DNA of 26,241 nt, taken from Ga0077527 sp038144955. Its GTDB lineage: Bacteria; Pseudomonadota; Gammaproteobacteria; Burkholderiales; SG8-41. The stretch lies in the NCBI GenBank assembly GCA_038144955.1, contig JAYQOT010000031.1:1-26241 (forward strand). Reading direction: 5' to 3'. The notes beneath the pieces are model-generated. The model made no database searches, had not been told where the DNA came from, and saw only the letters and a list, made by a program, of their open reading frames with translations. A program made the position numbers and the translations under genes. Shown one piece after another: positions 1-8,644 of the stretch (its first letter is position 1; each line of letters begins with the position of its first letter).

Positions 1-884
1 TTCGGGTCCAGCCAATCGCGCAGCGAATCACCGAACAGGTTGAAGGCGAACACCGCGAGGCTGATCGCCAGGCCGGGAAAAATGATCATCCAGGGTGCCT
101 CGCGGTAGAACTCCGCTGACGAACCCGAAAGCATCAGACCCCACGCAGCAGTCGGCTCGGTAACACCCAGCCCCAGGAACGACAGCGAGGCCTCCAGCAG
201 GATCGCCTGTGCGATGAATGCGGTAAACATGATCAGGAACGGCGCCACCACGTTCGGCACGAAATGGCGGAACACGATGCGGGTGTGCGAATAGCCCGCG
301 GTGCGCGCGGCATCAATATAGGGCATTTCACGGATCGCCAGCGCCGAGGAGCGTACCACGCGTGCCACCTTCGGCACCATCGGGATTGCGATCGCGACCA
401 CCAGATTGATGTCGACACCCCCGACAATAAACTTGCCCAGCACCGCGACCACCGCCAAGGCCAGCACGATGATCGGAAACGACAGCAGCACGTCCATGAT
501 GCGCTGGATTACGGTGTCGATGCGGCCTCCGAAATACGCTGACACCACGCCGATGATGGCGCCCAGGGTCGAGCCGACCAGCGAGGACAGAAAACCCACC
601 ACCAACGCTGTGCGTGCACCGTAGATGATGCGGGTGAAGACGTCGCGGCCGAAAGCGTCGGTGCCCATCCAGTGCTCCCACGAAGGCGGCGAAAGCATGG
701 ATTCGAAATCTATGGCTACCGGGTCGTACGGGGCCACCCATTTCGCAAACACGCTGGCAATGAACATCGCGATGATGATCAACAGCCCGGCGGCCCCCAG
801 TGGTTGCTGGATGATGAACTGCAACACCGGATGCCGCCGCACCGGCAATTTGTAATCGATCTGAACTGTTCCGTTTCCGGCCAT
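1..884 (-). CDS. Dipeptide/oligopeptide ABC transporter permease, DppC-like (3' end cut by window)
   Basis: Inner-membrane permease subunit of a peptide-type (PepT family) ABC importer, the partner of the DppB-like protein just upstream. The reading frame from the ATG at 884 is open for 294 codons to the window edge. The last visible residues, RDWLDP, match the usual end of this family (LDP followed by R-rich residues), so only a few codons are missing. Visible family features are an N-terminal hydrophobic segment near residues 26-45, the periplasmic segment containing WMGTDAFGRDVFTR, several hydrophobic spans, and the EAA-type cytoplasmic loop (EMPYIDAARAAGYS) that contacts the ATPase. The start codon lies one base after the TGA of the upstream permease, so the two are almost certainly translationally coupled. 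The substrate (peptide, opine, nickel or other) cannot be read from the permease. Confidence 0.93.
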   Translation of the reverse strand, partial: MAGNGTVQIDYKLPVRRHPVLQFIIQQPLGAAGLLIIIAMFIASVFAKWVAPYDPVAIDFESMLSPPSWEHWMGTDAFGRDVFTRIIYGARTALVVGFLSSLVGSTLGAIIGVVSAYFGGRIDTVIQRIMDVLLSFPIIVLALAVVAVLGKFIVGGVDINLVVAIAIPMVPKVARVVRSSALAIREMPYIDAARTAGYSHTRIVFRHFVPNVVAPFLIMFTAFIAQAILLEASLSFLGLGVTEPTAAWGLMLSGSSAEFYREAPWMIIFPGLAISLAVFAFNLFGDSLRDWLDP

Positions 885-885
885 G

Positions 886-1839
886 TCAGCGGTACCTCAC
901 TCGGGGATCGAAGGCCGCGTACATCAAATCCACTGCGAAGTTGATCACGATGAACAATCCGGCGATCAGCATCACCAGCGCCTGCACCATCGTGAAATCG
1001 CCGCGGGTCACGGTCTCGACAAACAGCTTGCCGAGACCGTTCAGGTTGAAGACCTGCTCAGTGACCACCAGCCCGCCGATAAGGAAAGCAAATTCAAGGC
1101 CGATCACGGTAATTACCGGCAGCATCGCATTGCGCATCGCGTGGCGCGCCACNNNNNNNNNNNNNNNNNNNNNNNNNNNNNNNNNNNNNNNNNNNNNNNN
1201 NNNNNNNNNNNNNNNNNNNNNNNNNNNNNNNNNNNNNNNNNNNNNNNNNNNNNNNNNNNNNNNNNNNNNNNNNNNNNNNNNNNNNNNNNNNNNNNNNNNN
1301 NNNNNNNNNNNNNNNNNNNNNNNNNNNNNNNNNNNNNNNNNNNNNNNNNNNNNNNNNNNNNNNNNNNNNNNNNNNNNNNNNNNNNNNNNNNNNNNNNNNN
1401 NNNNNNNNNNNNNNNNNNNNNNNNNNNNNNNNNNNNNNNNNNNNNNNNNNNNNNNNNNNNNNNNNNNNNNNNNNNNNNNNNNNNNNNNNNNNNNNNNNNN
1501 NNNNNNNNNNNNNNNNNNNNNNNNNNNNNNNNNNNNNNNNNNNNNNNNNNNNGCGCCGATCTCGTCGATCACGGGGCGTCCGGTCCACATTGAAATTCCG
1601 AAATCCAGAGTAAACAGTCCGGTCATCCAGTCGACGAACTGCAACCACATTGATTTATCCAGCCCGAGCCGCGCGCGCTCCAGCGCCAGTGTTTCCGGCG
1701 AAACCGAACCGCCTTCGGCCAGCAACTTCAACTCGACGATATCGCCGGGCATCATGCGCAGCATCAGGAAGACGAGTATCGCCACGCCCAACAGCGTGGG
1801 AATCATCAACAGCAAACGATTTAATATGTAACGCAGCAT
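886..1839 (-). CDS. Dipeptide/oligopeptide ABC transporter permease, DppB-like (contains 400-base N gap)
   Basis: First permease subunit of the same importer. The N-terminus MLRYILNRLLLMIPTLLG is the classic DppB/OppB opening, a single long membrane helix that starts almost immediately. It is followed by the periplasmic region with PGD and the LGLDKS segment. After the gap the C-terminal half shows the ABC-permease coupling loop (ARHAMRNAMLPVITVIG) and ends in AAFDPRVRYR, typical of the family. The 400 unknown bases (1153-1552) remove about 134 residues in the middle. The frame is the same on both sides and the total, 317 residues, is normal for the family, so the gap length is probably true. 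It is separated from the binding-protein gene upstream by about 100 bases that hold a strong hairpin. The ribosome site before the ATG is weak (GGAAAC). Confidence 0.93.
   Translation of the reverse strand: MLRYILNRLLLMIPTLLGVAILVFLMLRMMPGDIVELKLLAEGGSVSPETLALERARLGLDKSMWLQFVDWMTGLFTLDFGISMWTGRPVIDEIGXXXXXXXXXXXXXXXXXXXXXXXXXXXXXXXXXXXXXXXXXXXXXXXXXXXXXXXXXXXXXXXXXXXXXXXXXXXXXXXXXXXXXXXXXXXXXXXXXXXXXXXXXXXXXXXXXXXXXXXXXXXXXXXXXXXXXXVARHAMRNAMLPVITVIGLEFAFLIGGLVVTEQVFNLNGLGKLFVETVTRGDFTMVQALVMLIAGLFIVINFAVDLMYAAFDPRVRYR
1153..1552. other. Assembly gap or masked stretch (400 N) inside the DppB-like gene
   Basis: Four hundred consecutive N lie within the permease gene. Coding frame and family similarity continue on both sides, so this is missing sequence rather than a gene break. 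Confidence 0.99.
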
Positions 1840-1891
1840 GGTCTCAGTTTCCGTTGCTTCGTACGCACCTCTGGAACGGGTACGCTACAAC

Positions 1892-1917
1892 CCGCCTCCC
1901 CGGAGCCGGGGAGGCGG
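1892..1917. terminator. Perfect 12-bp hairpin between binding-protein and permease genes
   Basis: The arms CCGCCTCCCCGG and CCGGGGAGGCGG pair perfectly around a two-base AG loop. The hairpin lies 24 bases past the stop of the family-5 binding-protein gene and about 50 bases before the DppB-like start. No U-run follows, so a full intrinsic terminator is unlikely. Known precedent in binding-protein-dependent transport operons is an intercistronic stem-loop that protects the binding-protein mRNA or lowers expression of the downstream permeases. That role here is inference. Confidence 0.7.
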
Positions 1918-1940
1918 AATACAGCGTCAATGGTGCAGTG

Positions 1941-3518
1941 TTACTGGTTCAACCAGACCGTCGACAGGTCCTGGTTCAGGTAATGGCTGGGGGACATGTA
2001 CCAGCCGTTGATCTGCTTCCAGGTCACGATGATGCGATGCCACCAGATCGTCGGCACGATGTAGGCCTCCGTCATCGCGCGCTTTTCGAACTCGCGCAGG
2101 AACTTGCGGCGCTCGGCGGAGCTAGTCGCGCGCACCTGTTTCTCGAACAGCTCGTCGAGGGTGCGGTCCTTGTAGCGTGCAAAATTGATCGTCGACTTGT
2201 CAGCAGACAGATACTTCTGCAGCTGCAGGTTGGGCTCGTCCATGAAGTCGCAGTTGAAGTCGAGACCGACCTCATAGTTGCCGCCGCGCATTGCCGCCTG
2301 GTAGAGCTTGGTCTCGAGCTGCTCATGCTCGGCGGTGACACCGATCTGCCGCCACTGGTCGATCAGGAACACGCCCACCGGGGTGTACGGCATCGGAATG
2401 TTGCGGTTGGTGAACTTGAACTTGAGGTTAGGTACACCGGCCTCTTTCAACAGCCGTTTGGCCTCCTCGCGGGACTTGTTGATGTCCTTGGAGAATCCCG
2501 GAAGACCGGTGATCTCCTGCTCGGTAGCTCCATACTCCGACCCCGGACGCAGCGTGCCGCCGACGTGACGCACCAGCGCGATCTTGGACAGCGCTTCGGC
2601 CCCACCCCAGCGATCCACAGCAAGCGCAAGGGCTCGCCGTACCCGGGCATCATCAAACGGCTTTTTCTCGGTGTTGTGGGTGACGACCAGCGCGCAGATC
2701 CACGGGCTTTCATGCACATTCACCTTGTCGCCCACGGCCTTGACGAGCTTGTCGCGGTCAGCCGGTGAATGGCCGCGGAACTCAGCCAGCACTTCACCCG
2801 CCTGCAGGGCATTGACCCGCGCGGCGGTGTTGCGGATGAATATCGCACGGTAACCGTCGAGATAGGGCTTGCCTTTCTCGAAATAGTCGTCAAAACGCTT
2901 GCCGACCCAGTGCGAGCCTGCGGCATGCTCGACAAACGTGAACGGGCCGGTGCCCATCACGTTTTTCTGCGGCCAGGTCGGATCGGCTTTTAGCTTGGCT
3001 GCACTGTAGATGCAATCCCAGGGCGAGGCCAGCAGCGACAGCATGGCCGCGTTGGGCGCCTTCAGCTTGAATACGACCGTGTTGGCATCCGGCGTGCTGA
3101 TCGAATCAATGTCGGAATAGGCGCTGCCGCGAACCGAGACCACGCCTTTGGGTGGATTGCGAATGCGATCGTACGATGCCTTGACGTCTTCGGAACCGAA
3201 GCTTGATCCGTCATGGAATTTGACACCCTGGCGCAGCTTGAAGGTATAGGTCAGGCCGTCCTTCGATACCGTCCATGACTCCGCAAGGTCGCCTTTCAGC
3301 GCCGGGTATTTTTCCGGATCGAACTTGAGCAGCGTGTTGTAGTGCGGGCGCACCGGATGAATGAATGCGAATGACGAATTGGCATGGCAATCATAATTCG
3401 GGGGTTCGGCACTGACGGCGAACTTGAGTTCGCCGCCGCGTTTAGGCGTCTGTGCCTGCGCAGGCGCCATGACCACCGCGAGCGCGGCGCCAAGGGCAAT
3501 CCAGTATCGTGTTTTCAT
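1941..3518 (-). CDS. ABC transporter substrate-binding protein, family 5 (DppA/OppA type)
   Basis: Periplasmic solute receptor for the peptide-type importer encoded on both sides, 525 residues, which is normal for the SBP_bac_5 family. The N-terminus MKTRYWIALGAALAVVMAPAQAQ is a Sec signal peptide with probable cleavage after AQA. The mature part opens with the family hallmark GGELKFAVSAEPPNYD, followed by LAESWTVSKDGLTYTFKLRQGVKFHDG, the conserved block of family-5 receptors. The start is supported by a GAGGAG ribosome site about 6 bases upstream. It sits between the fused ATPase gene (31 bases upstream) and the permeases, an ATPase-receptor-permease order less common than the receptor-first order of classic dpp operons. 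The ligand is unknown; members bind peptides, opines, glutathione, nickel or plant-derived amides. Confidence 0.93.
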   Translation of the reverse strand: MKTRYWIALGAALAVVMAPAQAQTPKRGGELKFAVSAEPPNYDCHANSSFAFIHPVRPHYNTLLKFDPEKYPALKGDLAESWTVSKDGLTYTFKLRQGVKFHDGSSFGSEDVKASYDRIRNPPKGVVSVRGSAYSDIDSISTPDANTVVFKLKAPNAAMLSLLASPWDCIYSAAKLKADPTWPQKNVMGTGPFTFVEHAAGSHWVGKRFDDYFEKGKPYLDGYRAIFIRNTAARVNALQAGEVLAEFRGHSPADRDKLVKAVGDKVNVHESPWICALVVTHNTEKKPFDDARVRRALALAVDRWGGAEALSKIALVRHVGGTLRPGSEYGATEQEITGLPGFSKDINKSREEAKRLLKEAGVPNLKFKFTNRNIPMPYTPVGVFLIDQWRQIGVTAEHEQLETKLYQAAMRGGNYEVGLDFNCDFMDEPNLQLQKYLSADKSTINFARYKDRTLDELFEKQVRATSSAERRKFLREFEKRAMTEAYIVPTIWWHRIIVTWKQINGWYMSPSHYLNQDLSTVWLNQ

Positions 3519-3549
3519 GTTTTCTCCTCGTTAAAACAGTCAATACAGC

Positions 3550-5619
3550 TTATAAATTGATGCACGCGGCATGGTGCCGCGCCTTGACCTCCCGCAATTC
3601 CGGCACCTGCCGGCTGCATTCCGGCGTTGCCCGCGGGCAGCGGGTGTGAAACACACAGCCCGAAGGTGGGGCCAGCGGGCTGGGCACTTCCCCGCCCAGC
3701 ACCTTGTGACTCCGCCGCGCTTCCAATGCAGGATCCGGAATCGGCACCGCATCCAGCAATGCCTGGGTATACGGATGCAGCGGATCTGCATACAGGGTGT
3801 CGCGATCGGCAATTTCCATCACCTTGCCGAGATACATGACGATGACGCGGTCGGATATGTGCCGTACTACCGCCAGGTCATGCGCGATAAACAGGTAGGT
3901 AAGATTGAATTTTTTCTGCAAGTCTTCCAGCAGATTGATGATCTGTGCCTGTATCGATACATCAAGCGCTGATACCGGCTCGTCGCAGACAATGAAGGAC
4001 GGCTCCATTGCCAGGGCGCGCGCGATACCCACCCGCTGGCGCTGCCCGCCGGAAAGTTCGTGCGGATAGCGTTCCGCCATGTATTCGAACAAACCGACCT
4101 GTTTGAGCAATTCATGCACCCGCGCCATGGCTGCAGCGCGATTCGGCTGCAGTTTGTAAACCAGCATCGGCTCGGCAATGATCTGGCCTATGGTCATGCG
4201 TGGATTCAGCGAGCTGTACGGATCCTGGAAAATCACCTGGATCTTGCGGCGGTAAGTCTGCAACTGCCTGCCATCGGCGCGTGTTACATCTTCGCCATCG
4301 AATTTCATGCTTCCGCCGGTGGATTCCTCCAGTCTGAGCAATGTGCGACCCACCGTGGTCTTGCCGCAGCCCGATTCACCCACCAGGCCAACGGTTTCAC
4401 CGCGAAACACATCAAACGACAGGTCATCGACCGCTCGGACTACGGCATGCTTGCCACGCAGGCCCCTGAATCCCACGTTCACATCGAAAAAGGTCTTCAA
4501 GCGGGAAACCTGCAACAGGGGATTCGACTGCTCAATTGCCTTGACTGTGGATGACGCCGCTGCCGCTTCCTGCAACCCCAAACCGGTGGCTCCTTTTTGC
4601 AGCATTTCTCCACCGCGCAGGCAGGCCGAATAGCGATGTTCGGCAACCTGCATCAGTTCGGGCAATGTCTGCACGCATGCCTCCTGGCGTGCAGCACAAC
4701 GAGGCGCAAAACGGCATCCTGCGGGAGGGTCCAGCAGGTTGGGCGGCGAGCCCTCGATGGTTTCCAGCCGTGCACCCCGCGGCTGATCGAGCCGAGGCAC
4801 CGAACGCAACAACCCTGCGGTGTAGGGATGCAAAGGCTGGCGGAACACGTCTGCTGCACTGCCCTGCTCAGCCATGCGCGCCGCGTACATCACGTTGACG
4901 CGGTCGGCGTAGCGTGCAACGACACCGAGATTATGGGTAATCACCACCAGCGCGATGCCCAGGTCGCGTGAAAGATCACGCATCAAAGACAGTATCTGCG
5001 CCTGGATGGTTACATCCAGTGCAGTGGTCGGCTCGTCGGCAATGATCAGTTTGGGATTGCAAGCGAGTCCGATGGCGATCATCACCCGCTGGCGCATGCC
5101 TCCGGAAAACTGGTGCGGATACTGTTCAAGTCGGCGATCCGGATCGGGAATGCCGACCATCTGCAGCAGCTCGATCGCGCGTTTGCGTGCCGCAACCATG
5201 TCCATGCCCATATGGATCAGCAGCGGCTCCATGATCTGAAAACCGATGGTGAGCACGGGGTTGAGCGAGGTCATCGGCTCCTGGAAGATCATCGAAATGT
5301 CGCGCCCGCGAATCTCGCGCATTTCGTCTTCCGACAGCTTCAGAAGGTCACGGCCCTCGAACAGGATCCGGCCATGGACAACCCGGCCCGCCGGTTTTGC
5401 CAGTAAACGCATGACCGCCAGCGAAGACACGGATTTGCCGCAACCGGATTCGCCGACCAGTGCAACAACCTCCCCCGGCCTGACTTTCCACGACACGCCC
5501 TCAACAGCGCGCACGACACCACGCGTCGTGACGAAATGCACGTGCAGGTCTTCGATTTCCAGCAGCCACGGGGGCGCAGTCGTGCGCGCCACCGATTCGG
5601 CGACGACGGGCTGATCCAT
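3550..5619 (-). CDS. Fused two-domain ABC transporter ATPase (DppD-DppF / GsiA-like)
   Basis: Cytoplasmic ATPase that drives the peptide-type importer. Both nucleotide-binding halves, usually separate DppD and DppF proteins, are in one 689-residue chain, as in GsiA. The first half has Walker A GESGCGKS at 56-63, the signature FSGGMRQR at 171-178 and Walker B LIIADEP. The second has Walker A GESGCGKT at 414-421, signature LSGGQRQR at 522-529 and Walker B FIVCDEP. Each half ends in the oligopeptide-specific C-terminal region with PLHPYT and clustered cysteines (around 302-315 and 655-668). A linker of about 35 residues (roughly 338-372) joins them. Both catalytic sites look intact. The start ATG at 5619 follows an AGGAGGAGG stretch very closely. 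It begins 124 bases after the dehydrogenase stop and may have its own promoter. Confidence 0.95.
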   Translation of the reverse strand: MDQPVVAESVARTTAPPWLLEIEDLHVHFVTTRGVVRAVEGVSWKVRPGEVVALVGESGCGKSVSSLAVMRLLAKPAGRVVHGRILFEGRDLLKLSEDEMREIRGRDISMIFQEPMTSLNPVLTIGFQIMEPLLIHMGMDMVAARKRAIELLQMVGIPDPDRRLEQYPHQFSGGMRQRVMIAIGLACNPKLIIADEPTTALDVTIQAQILSLMRDLSRDLGIALVVITHNLGVVARYADRVNVMYAARMAEQGSAADVFRQPLHPYTAGLLRSVPRLDQPRGARLETIEGSPPNLLDPPAGCRFAPRCAARQEACVQTLPELMQVAEHRYSACLRGGEMLQKGATGLGLQEAAAASSTVKAIEQSNPLLQVSRLKTFFDVNVGFRGLRGKHAVVRAVDDLSFDVFRGETVGLVGESGCGKTTVGRTLLRLEESTGGSMKFDGEDVTRADGRQLQTYRRKIQVIFQDPYSSLNPRMTIGQIIAEPMLVYKLQPNRAAAMARVHELLKQVGLFEYMAERYPHELSGGQRQRVGIARALAMEPSFIVCDEPVSALDVSIQAQIINLLEDLQKKFNLTYLFIAHDLAVVRHISDRVIVMYLGKVMEIADRDTLYADPLHPYTQALLDAVPIPDPALEARRSHKVLGGEVPSPLAPPSGCVFHTRCPRATPECSRQVPELREVKARHHAACINL

Positions 5620-5627
5620 CCTCCTCC

Positions 5628-5638
5628 TAATACTGTGT
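5628..5638. repeat. 11-bp word TAATACTGTGT, copy 1 (leader of ABC operon)
   Basis: The exact word TAATACTGTGT occurs here, 9 bases upstream of the ATPase start codon, and again at 9368-9378 just upstream of the GntR gene. Both copies have the same orientation relative to the downstream minus-strand gene. A shared regulator site is possible but unproven. Confidence 0.4.
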
Positions 5639-5658
5639 TCTATTTATATATTGGACTC

Positions 5659-5687
5659 AGGCTATTGTTGTACGGCGTTGTTGTCAA
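5659..5687 (-). promoter_or_regulatory. Candidate sigma-70 promoter for the ABC importer operon
   Basis: Read on the minus strand, a perfect -35 box TTGACA (5687-5682) is followed after 17 bases by TAGCCT (5664-5659), a weak -10 box. AT-rich DNA containing TATATAAATA follows before the ATPase start at 5619. Spacing and position fit a promoter for the importer operon, but the -10 match is poor. Confidence 0.35.
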
Positions 5688-5743
5688 GAAGGAATACATG
5701 GGTGACAAATCGGCCTGGATCTCCTCCTGCATCGTGGTAAAAC

Positions 5744-8644
5744 TCAGATCAGCGCTGCGGCAAGGACACGCGCCACATGCAGCGCTTCGCGCGCCACTCC
5801 GTCGTGTATCTGGTGACGGCAACTGGTGCCGTCGGCAACGATCAGGGTGTTGGCATCTGCCTCGCGCACTTTCGGCAGCAGCGAGACTTCCGCCATGCGC
5901 ATTGACACATCGTAGTGTTTGGCCTCGTAGCCGAAACTGCCGGCCATGCCGCAACAACTCGATTCGACGGTTTCGACTTTGAGATTCGGCACCAGCGCCA
6001 GCACTTTCTGCACNNNNNNNNNNNNNNNNNNNNNNNNNNNNNNNNNNNNNNNNNNNNNNNNNNNNNNNNNNNNNNNNNNNNNNNNNNNNNNNNNNNNNNN
6101 NNNNNNNNNNNNNNNNNNNNNNNNNNNNNNNNNNNNNNNNNNNNNNNNNNNNNNNNNNNNNNNNNNNNNNNNNNNNNNNNNNNNNNNNNNNNNNNNNNNN
6201 NNNNNNNNNNNNNNNNNNNNNNNNNNNNNNNNNNNNNNNNNNNNNNNNNNNNNNNNNNNNNNNNNNNNNNNNNNNNNNNNNNNNNNNNNNNNNNNNNNNN
6301 NNNNNNNNNNNNNNNNNNNNNNNNNNNNNNNNNNNNNNNNNCAGCACAGCGGACGCGCATCCCCGTTCGCAGAAGGTACATGTACTGTGTAACCGGCTGC
6401 CTCCAGCACGCTGACAGCAGCCCGTGCATTCTCCGGCTCGAACCAGCGGTTGAAGGTATCAACCAGCAGAACCACTTCCCGGTCGGCTTTCGGGACCGGT
6501 ATTGCGGTTTGTGCAAAGGGTTTACCGTGCCACGCTGGCAACGAACGCTGTCTGGCAAATCCGAGCAGCGATTTGGTCATGTTCTGCGCCACGTTCAACA
6601 CCGTCGCGAAGCGAGCCGCCCACGGTGCATAGCGCGGCAAGTAAGCAATCAGCCGTTCCTTCAAGGACAGGCCATGGTGCCGGCGCCAGTGATGGAGAAA
6701 CTCGATTTTCATTTTCGCCATGTCGACGCCGGTCGGGCATTCACGCTTGCAACCCTTGCACGACACGCAAAGTTCCAGCGCCTCGCGCACCGCAGCCGAC
6801 GTCAACCCGTCGTCGCCCAACTGCCCGGACAGCGCCAGCCGCAACGTGTTGGCACGGCCGCGTGTCAGGTGCTGTTCGTCGCGGGTGACGCGGTATGACG
6901 GGCACATGGTGCCGGCATCGAACTTGCGGCAATGGCCGTTGTTGTTGCACATCTCGACAGCCTTGTCGAAGCCGCCCCACTCTGACCAGTCCAGCGCTGA
7001 TGCCGGCGGCTTTGCCGCGTAGTCCGGCTTGAAGCGGAACAGCGTACGATCGTCCTGCTTCGACGGGCGCACGATCTTGCCCGGGTTGAGCAACCCCCTG
7101 GGGTCGAAGACATCCTTGATCTCCTCGAACGCCGCGGAAATCTTCGGCCCGAAAAACGGGGCTATCCATTCCGAGCGCACCAACCCGTCGCCATGCTCGC
7201 CGGAATACGAGCCCTTGTATTCCCTGACCAGCGCCGCAGCTTCTTCGGCAATTGCGCGCATTTTCTGCGCACCGTCGCGGCGCATGTCGAGTATCGGCCG
7301 CACATGCAGGCAACCCACCGAAGCATGCGCATACCAGGTGCCGCGGGTGCCGTGCTTGTGGAATACCTGGGTCAGGCGGTCGGTGTATTCAGCGAGATGT
7401 TCCAGCGGTACTGCGCAGTCCTCGATAAACGACACCGGTTTGCCGTCGCCTTTCATCGACATCATGATGTTGAGGCCGGCCTTGCGCACTTCCCAGAATT
7501 CCTTTTGCACGGCCGGATCGATGACTTCGACGACGCTGCCCGGCAGGCCACGTTCCCCCATCAATGCCACCAGATCCTTCAAGCGGCGAATCTGCTCGTC
7601 GCGATCCTCACCGGCGAATTCCACCAGCAGGATCGCCTCGGGCTCGCCTTTCACGCACTGGTCGACGATCGGTCGGAATGCCGGATTGCCACGCGCAAGA
7701 TCGATCATCGTGCGGTCGACCAGTTCCACCGCTGCGGGTTTCAGCTTGACGATGTGCTGCGGCGCCTCCATCGACTGGTAGAACGTCGGGAAATGACACA
7801 CGCCCAGCGTCTTGTGTCGCGGCAGCGGCGACAGTTTCAGTTCGAGGCGCCGCGAAAATGCCAGCGTGCCCTCTGATCCCACCAGCAGATGCGCCATATT
7901 GGCGCCGGGCGGCAGCAGCATGTCGAGGTTATAGCCCCCGACACGACGCAGCACCTTGGGATAACGGTGCTCGATCTCCTCGGCTTCACGTCGTGCGATA
8001 CCTGAGATGCGCTCCACCAGCTCTCGGTATCCTCGCGGAGCATCAAGCTCCGACAGGTCGCGCGGCAACAGGCCGAAGCGATAGGCGGCGCCATCGGCCA
8101 GCCAGGCATCGATGCCGAGCACGTTGTGCACCATGTTGCCGTATTCGATCGAACGCGAACCGCAGGAATTGTTGCCGGCCATGCCGCCGATGGTCGCTTG
8201 CGCGCTGGTCGACACGTCCACCGGGAACCACAGGCTATGCGGTCTCAGCCAGGCGTTGAGATGATCAAGCACCATGCCCGGCTGCACGGTGACCGTGCGC
8301 GCGTCCCGGTCAAACGCGATTATTTCATTCAGATGCCGGGACAAGTCCAGCACCAGCGCAGCGCCGACGGTCTGGCCGCACTGGGAAGTGCCACCACCGC
8401 GGGGCAACACCGGCACCCCCTGCTCGACCGCAATCTGCAACGCCGTCAGCGCATCGTTTTCATCTTTGGGCACGACCACGCCTACCGGATCAATCTGATA
8501 AATTGAAGCGTCGGTCGAGTAACGCCCGCGTGAAGCGGCGTCAAACAGCACTGCGCCGCGCAACTCGCGGCGTAACCGCTGTGCCAACGCACTGCGGTCG
8601 GGTGCAGTTTTGACGAAGTGCACGGGTTTTGCTGGTGCGTTCAT
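5744..8644 (-). CDS. FAD-linked oxidase / Fe-S fusion 2-hydroxyacid dehydrogenase (YdiJ, GlcD-GlcF type; contains N gap)
   Basis: Predicted to oxidise a D-2-hydroxyacid (for example D-2-hydroxyglutarate, D-lactate or glycolate) and pass electrons to the respiratory chain. The chain is 966 residues. The N-terminal FAD-binding domain (about 45-270) has PRGGGTSQCG at 81-90 and GNNSCGSRSIEYGN at 157-170. The FAD-oxidase C-terminal domain (about 275-530) has HASVGCLHVRP and GEHGDG at 482-487. Two ferredoxin-type cysteine clusters follow (C566, C572, C581 and C626, C629, C632, C636-P). The C-terminal half is a heterodisulfide-reductase-like domain, with CCG visible near the end. About 109 residues of it are lost in the N run. 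This layout matches E. coli YdiJ, a D-2-hydroxyglutarate dehydrogenase of about 1018 residues. The start overlaps the stop of the GntR gene (ATGA), so the two are co-translated. The substrate is inferred only at class level. Confidence 0.92.
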   Translation of the reverse strand: MNAPAKPVHFVKTAPDRSALAQRLRRELRGAVLFDAASRGRYSTDASIYQIDPVGVVVPKDENDALTALQIAVEQGVPVLPRGGGTSQCGQTVGAALVLDLSRHLNEIIAFDRDARTVTVQPGMVLDHLNAWLRPHSLWFPVDVSTSAQATIGGMAGNNSCGSRSIEYGNMVHNVLGIDAWLADGAAYRFGLLPRDLSELDAPRGYRELVERISGIARREAEEIEHRYPKVLRRVGGYNLDMLLPPGANMAHLLVGSEGTLAFSRRLELKLSPLPRHKTLGVCHFPTFYQSMEAPQHIVKLKPAAVELVDRTMIDLARGNPAFRPIVDQCVKGEPEAILLVEFAGEDRDEQIRRLKDLVALMGERGLPGSVVEVIDPAVQKEFWEVRKAGLNIMMSMKGDGKPVSFIEDCAVPLEHLAEYTDRLTQVFHKHGTRGTWYAHASVGCLHVRPILDMRRDGAQKMRAIAEEAAALVREYKGSYSGEHGDGLVRSEWIAPFFGPKISAAFEEIKDVFDPRGLLNPGKIVRPSKQDDRTLFRFKPDYAAKPPASALDWSEWGGFDKAVEMCNNNGHCRKFDAGTMCPSYRVTRDEQHLTRGRANTLRLALSGQLGDDGLTSAAVREALELCVSCKGCKRECPTGVDMAKMKIEFLHHWRRHHGLSLKERLIAYLPRYAPWAARFATVLNVAQNMTKSLLGFARQRSLPAWHGKPFAQTAIPVPKADREVVLLVDTFNRWFEPENARAAVSVLEAAGYTVHVPSANGDARPLCXXXXXXXXXXXXXXXXXXXXXXXXXXXXXXXXXXXXXXXXXXXXXXXXXXXXXXXXXXXXXXXXXXXXXXXXXXXXXXXXXXXXXXXXXXXXXXXXXXXXXXXXXXXXXXVQKVLALVPNLKVETVESSCCGMAGSFGYEAKHYDVSMRMAEVSLLPKVREADANTLIVADGTSCRHQIHDGVAREALHVARVLAAALI
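6014..6341. other. Assembly gap or masked stretch (328 N) inside the dehydrogenase gene
   Basis: Three hundred and twenty-eight N fall in the C-terminal cysteine-rich domain. The frame is continuous on both sides. The first CCG-type motif expected in this domain would lie in the gap and cannot be checked. Confidence 0.99.

Noticed and set aside
1650..2768. Long plus-strand open frame (372 codons) opposite the family-5 receptor gene
   Set aside because: Antisense shadow of a clearly recognised gene in high-GC DNA; its translation has no recognisable family, and it spans the hairpin and the end of another gene.
5640..6347. Minus-strand frame reaching from the N run to upstream of the ATPase gene
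   Set aside because: Its length is mostly N, and it overlaps the dehydrogenase gene in another frame.
8641..8644. Frameshift between GntR and dehydrogenase genes
   Set aside because: The four-base ATGA overlap is a normal translational coupling; both proteins are full length with intact ends.
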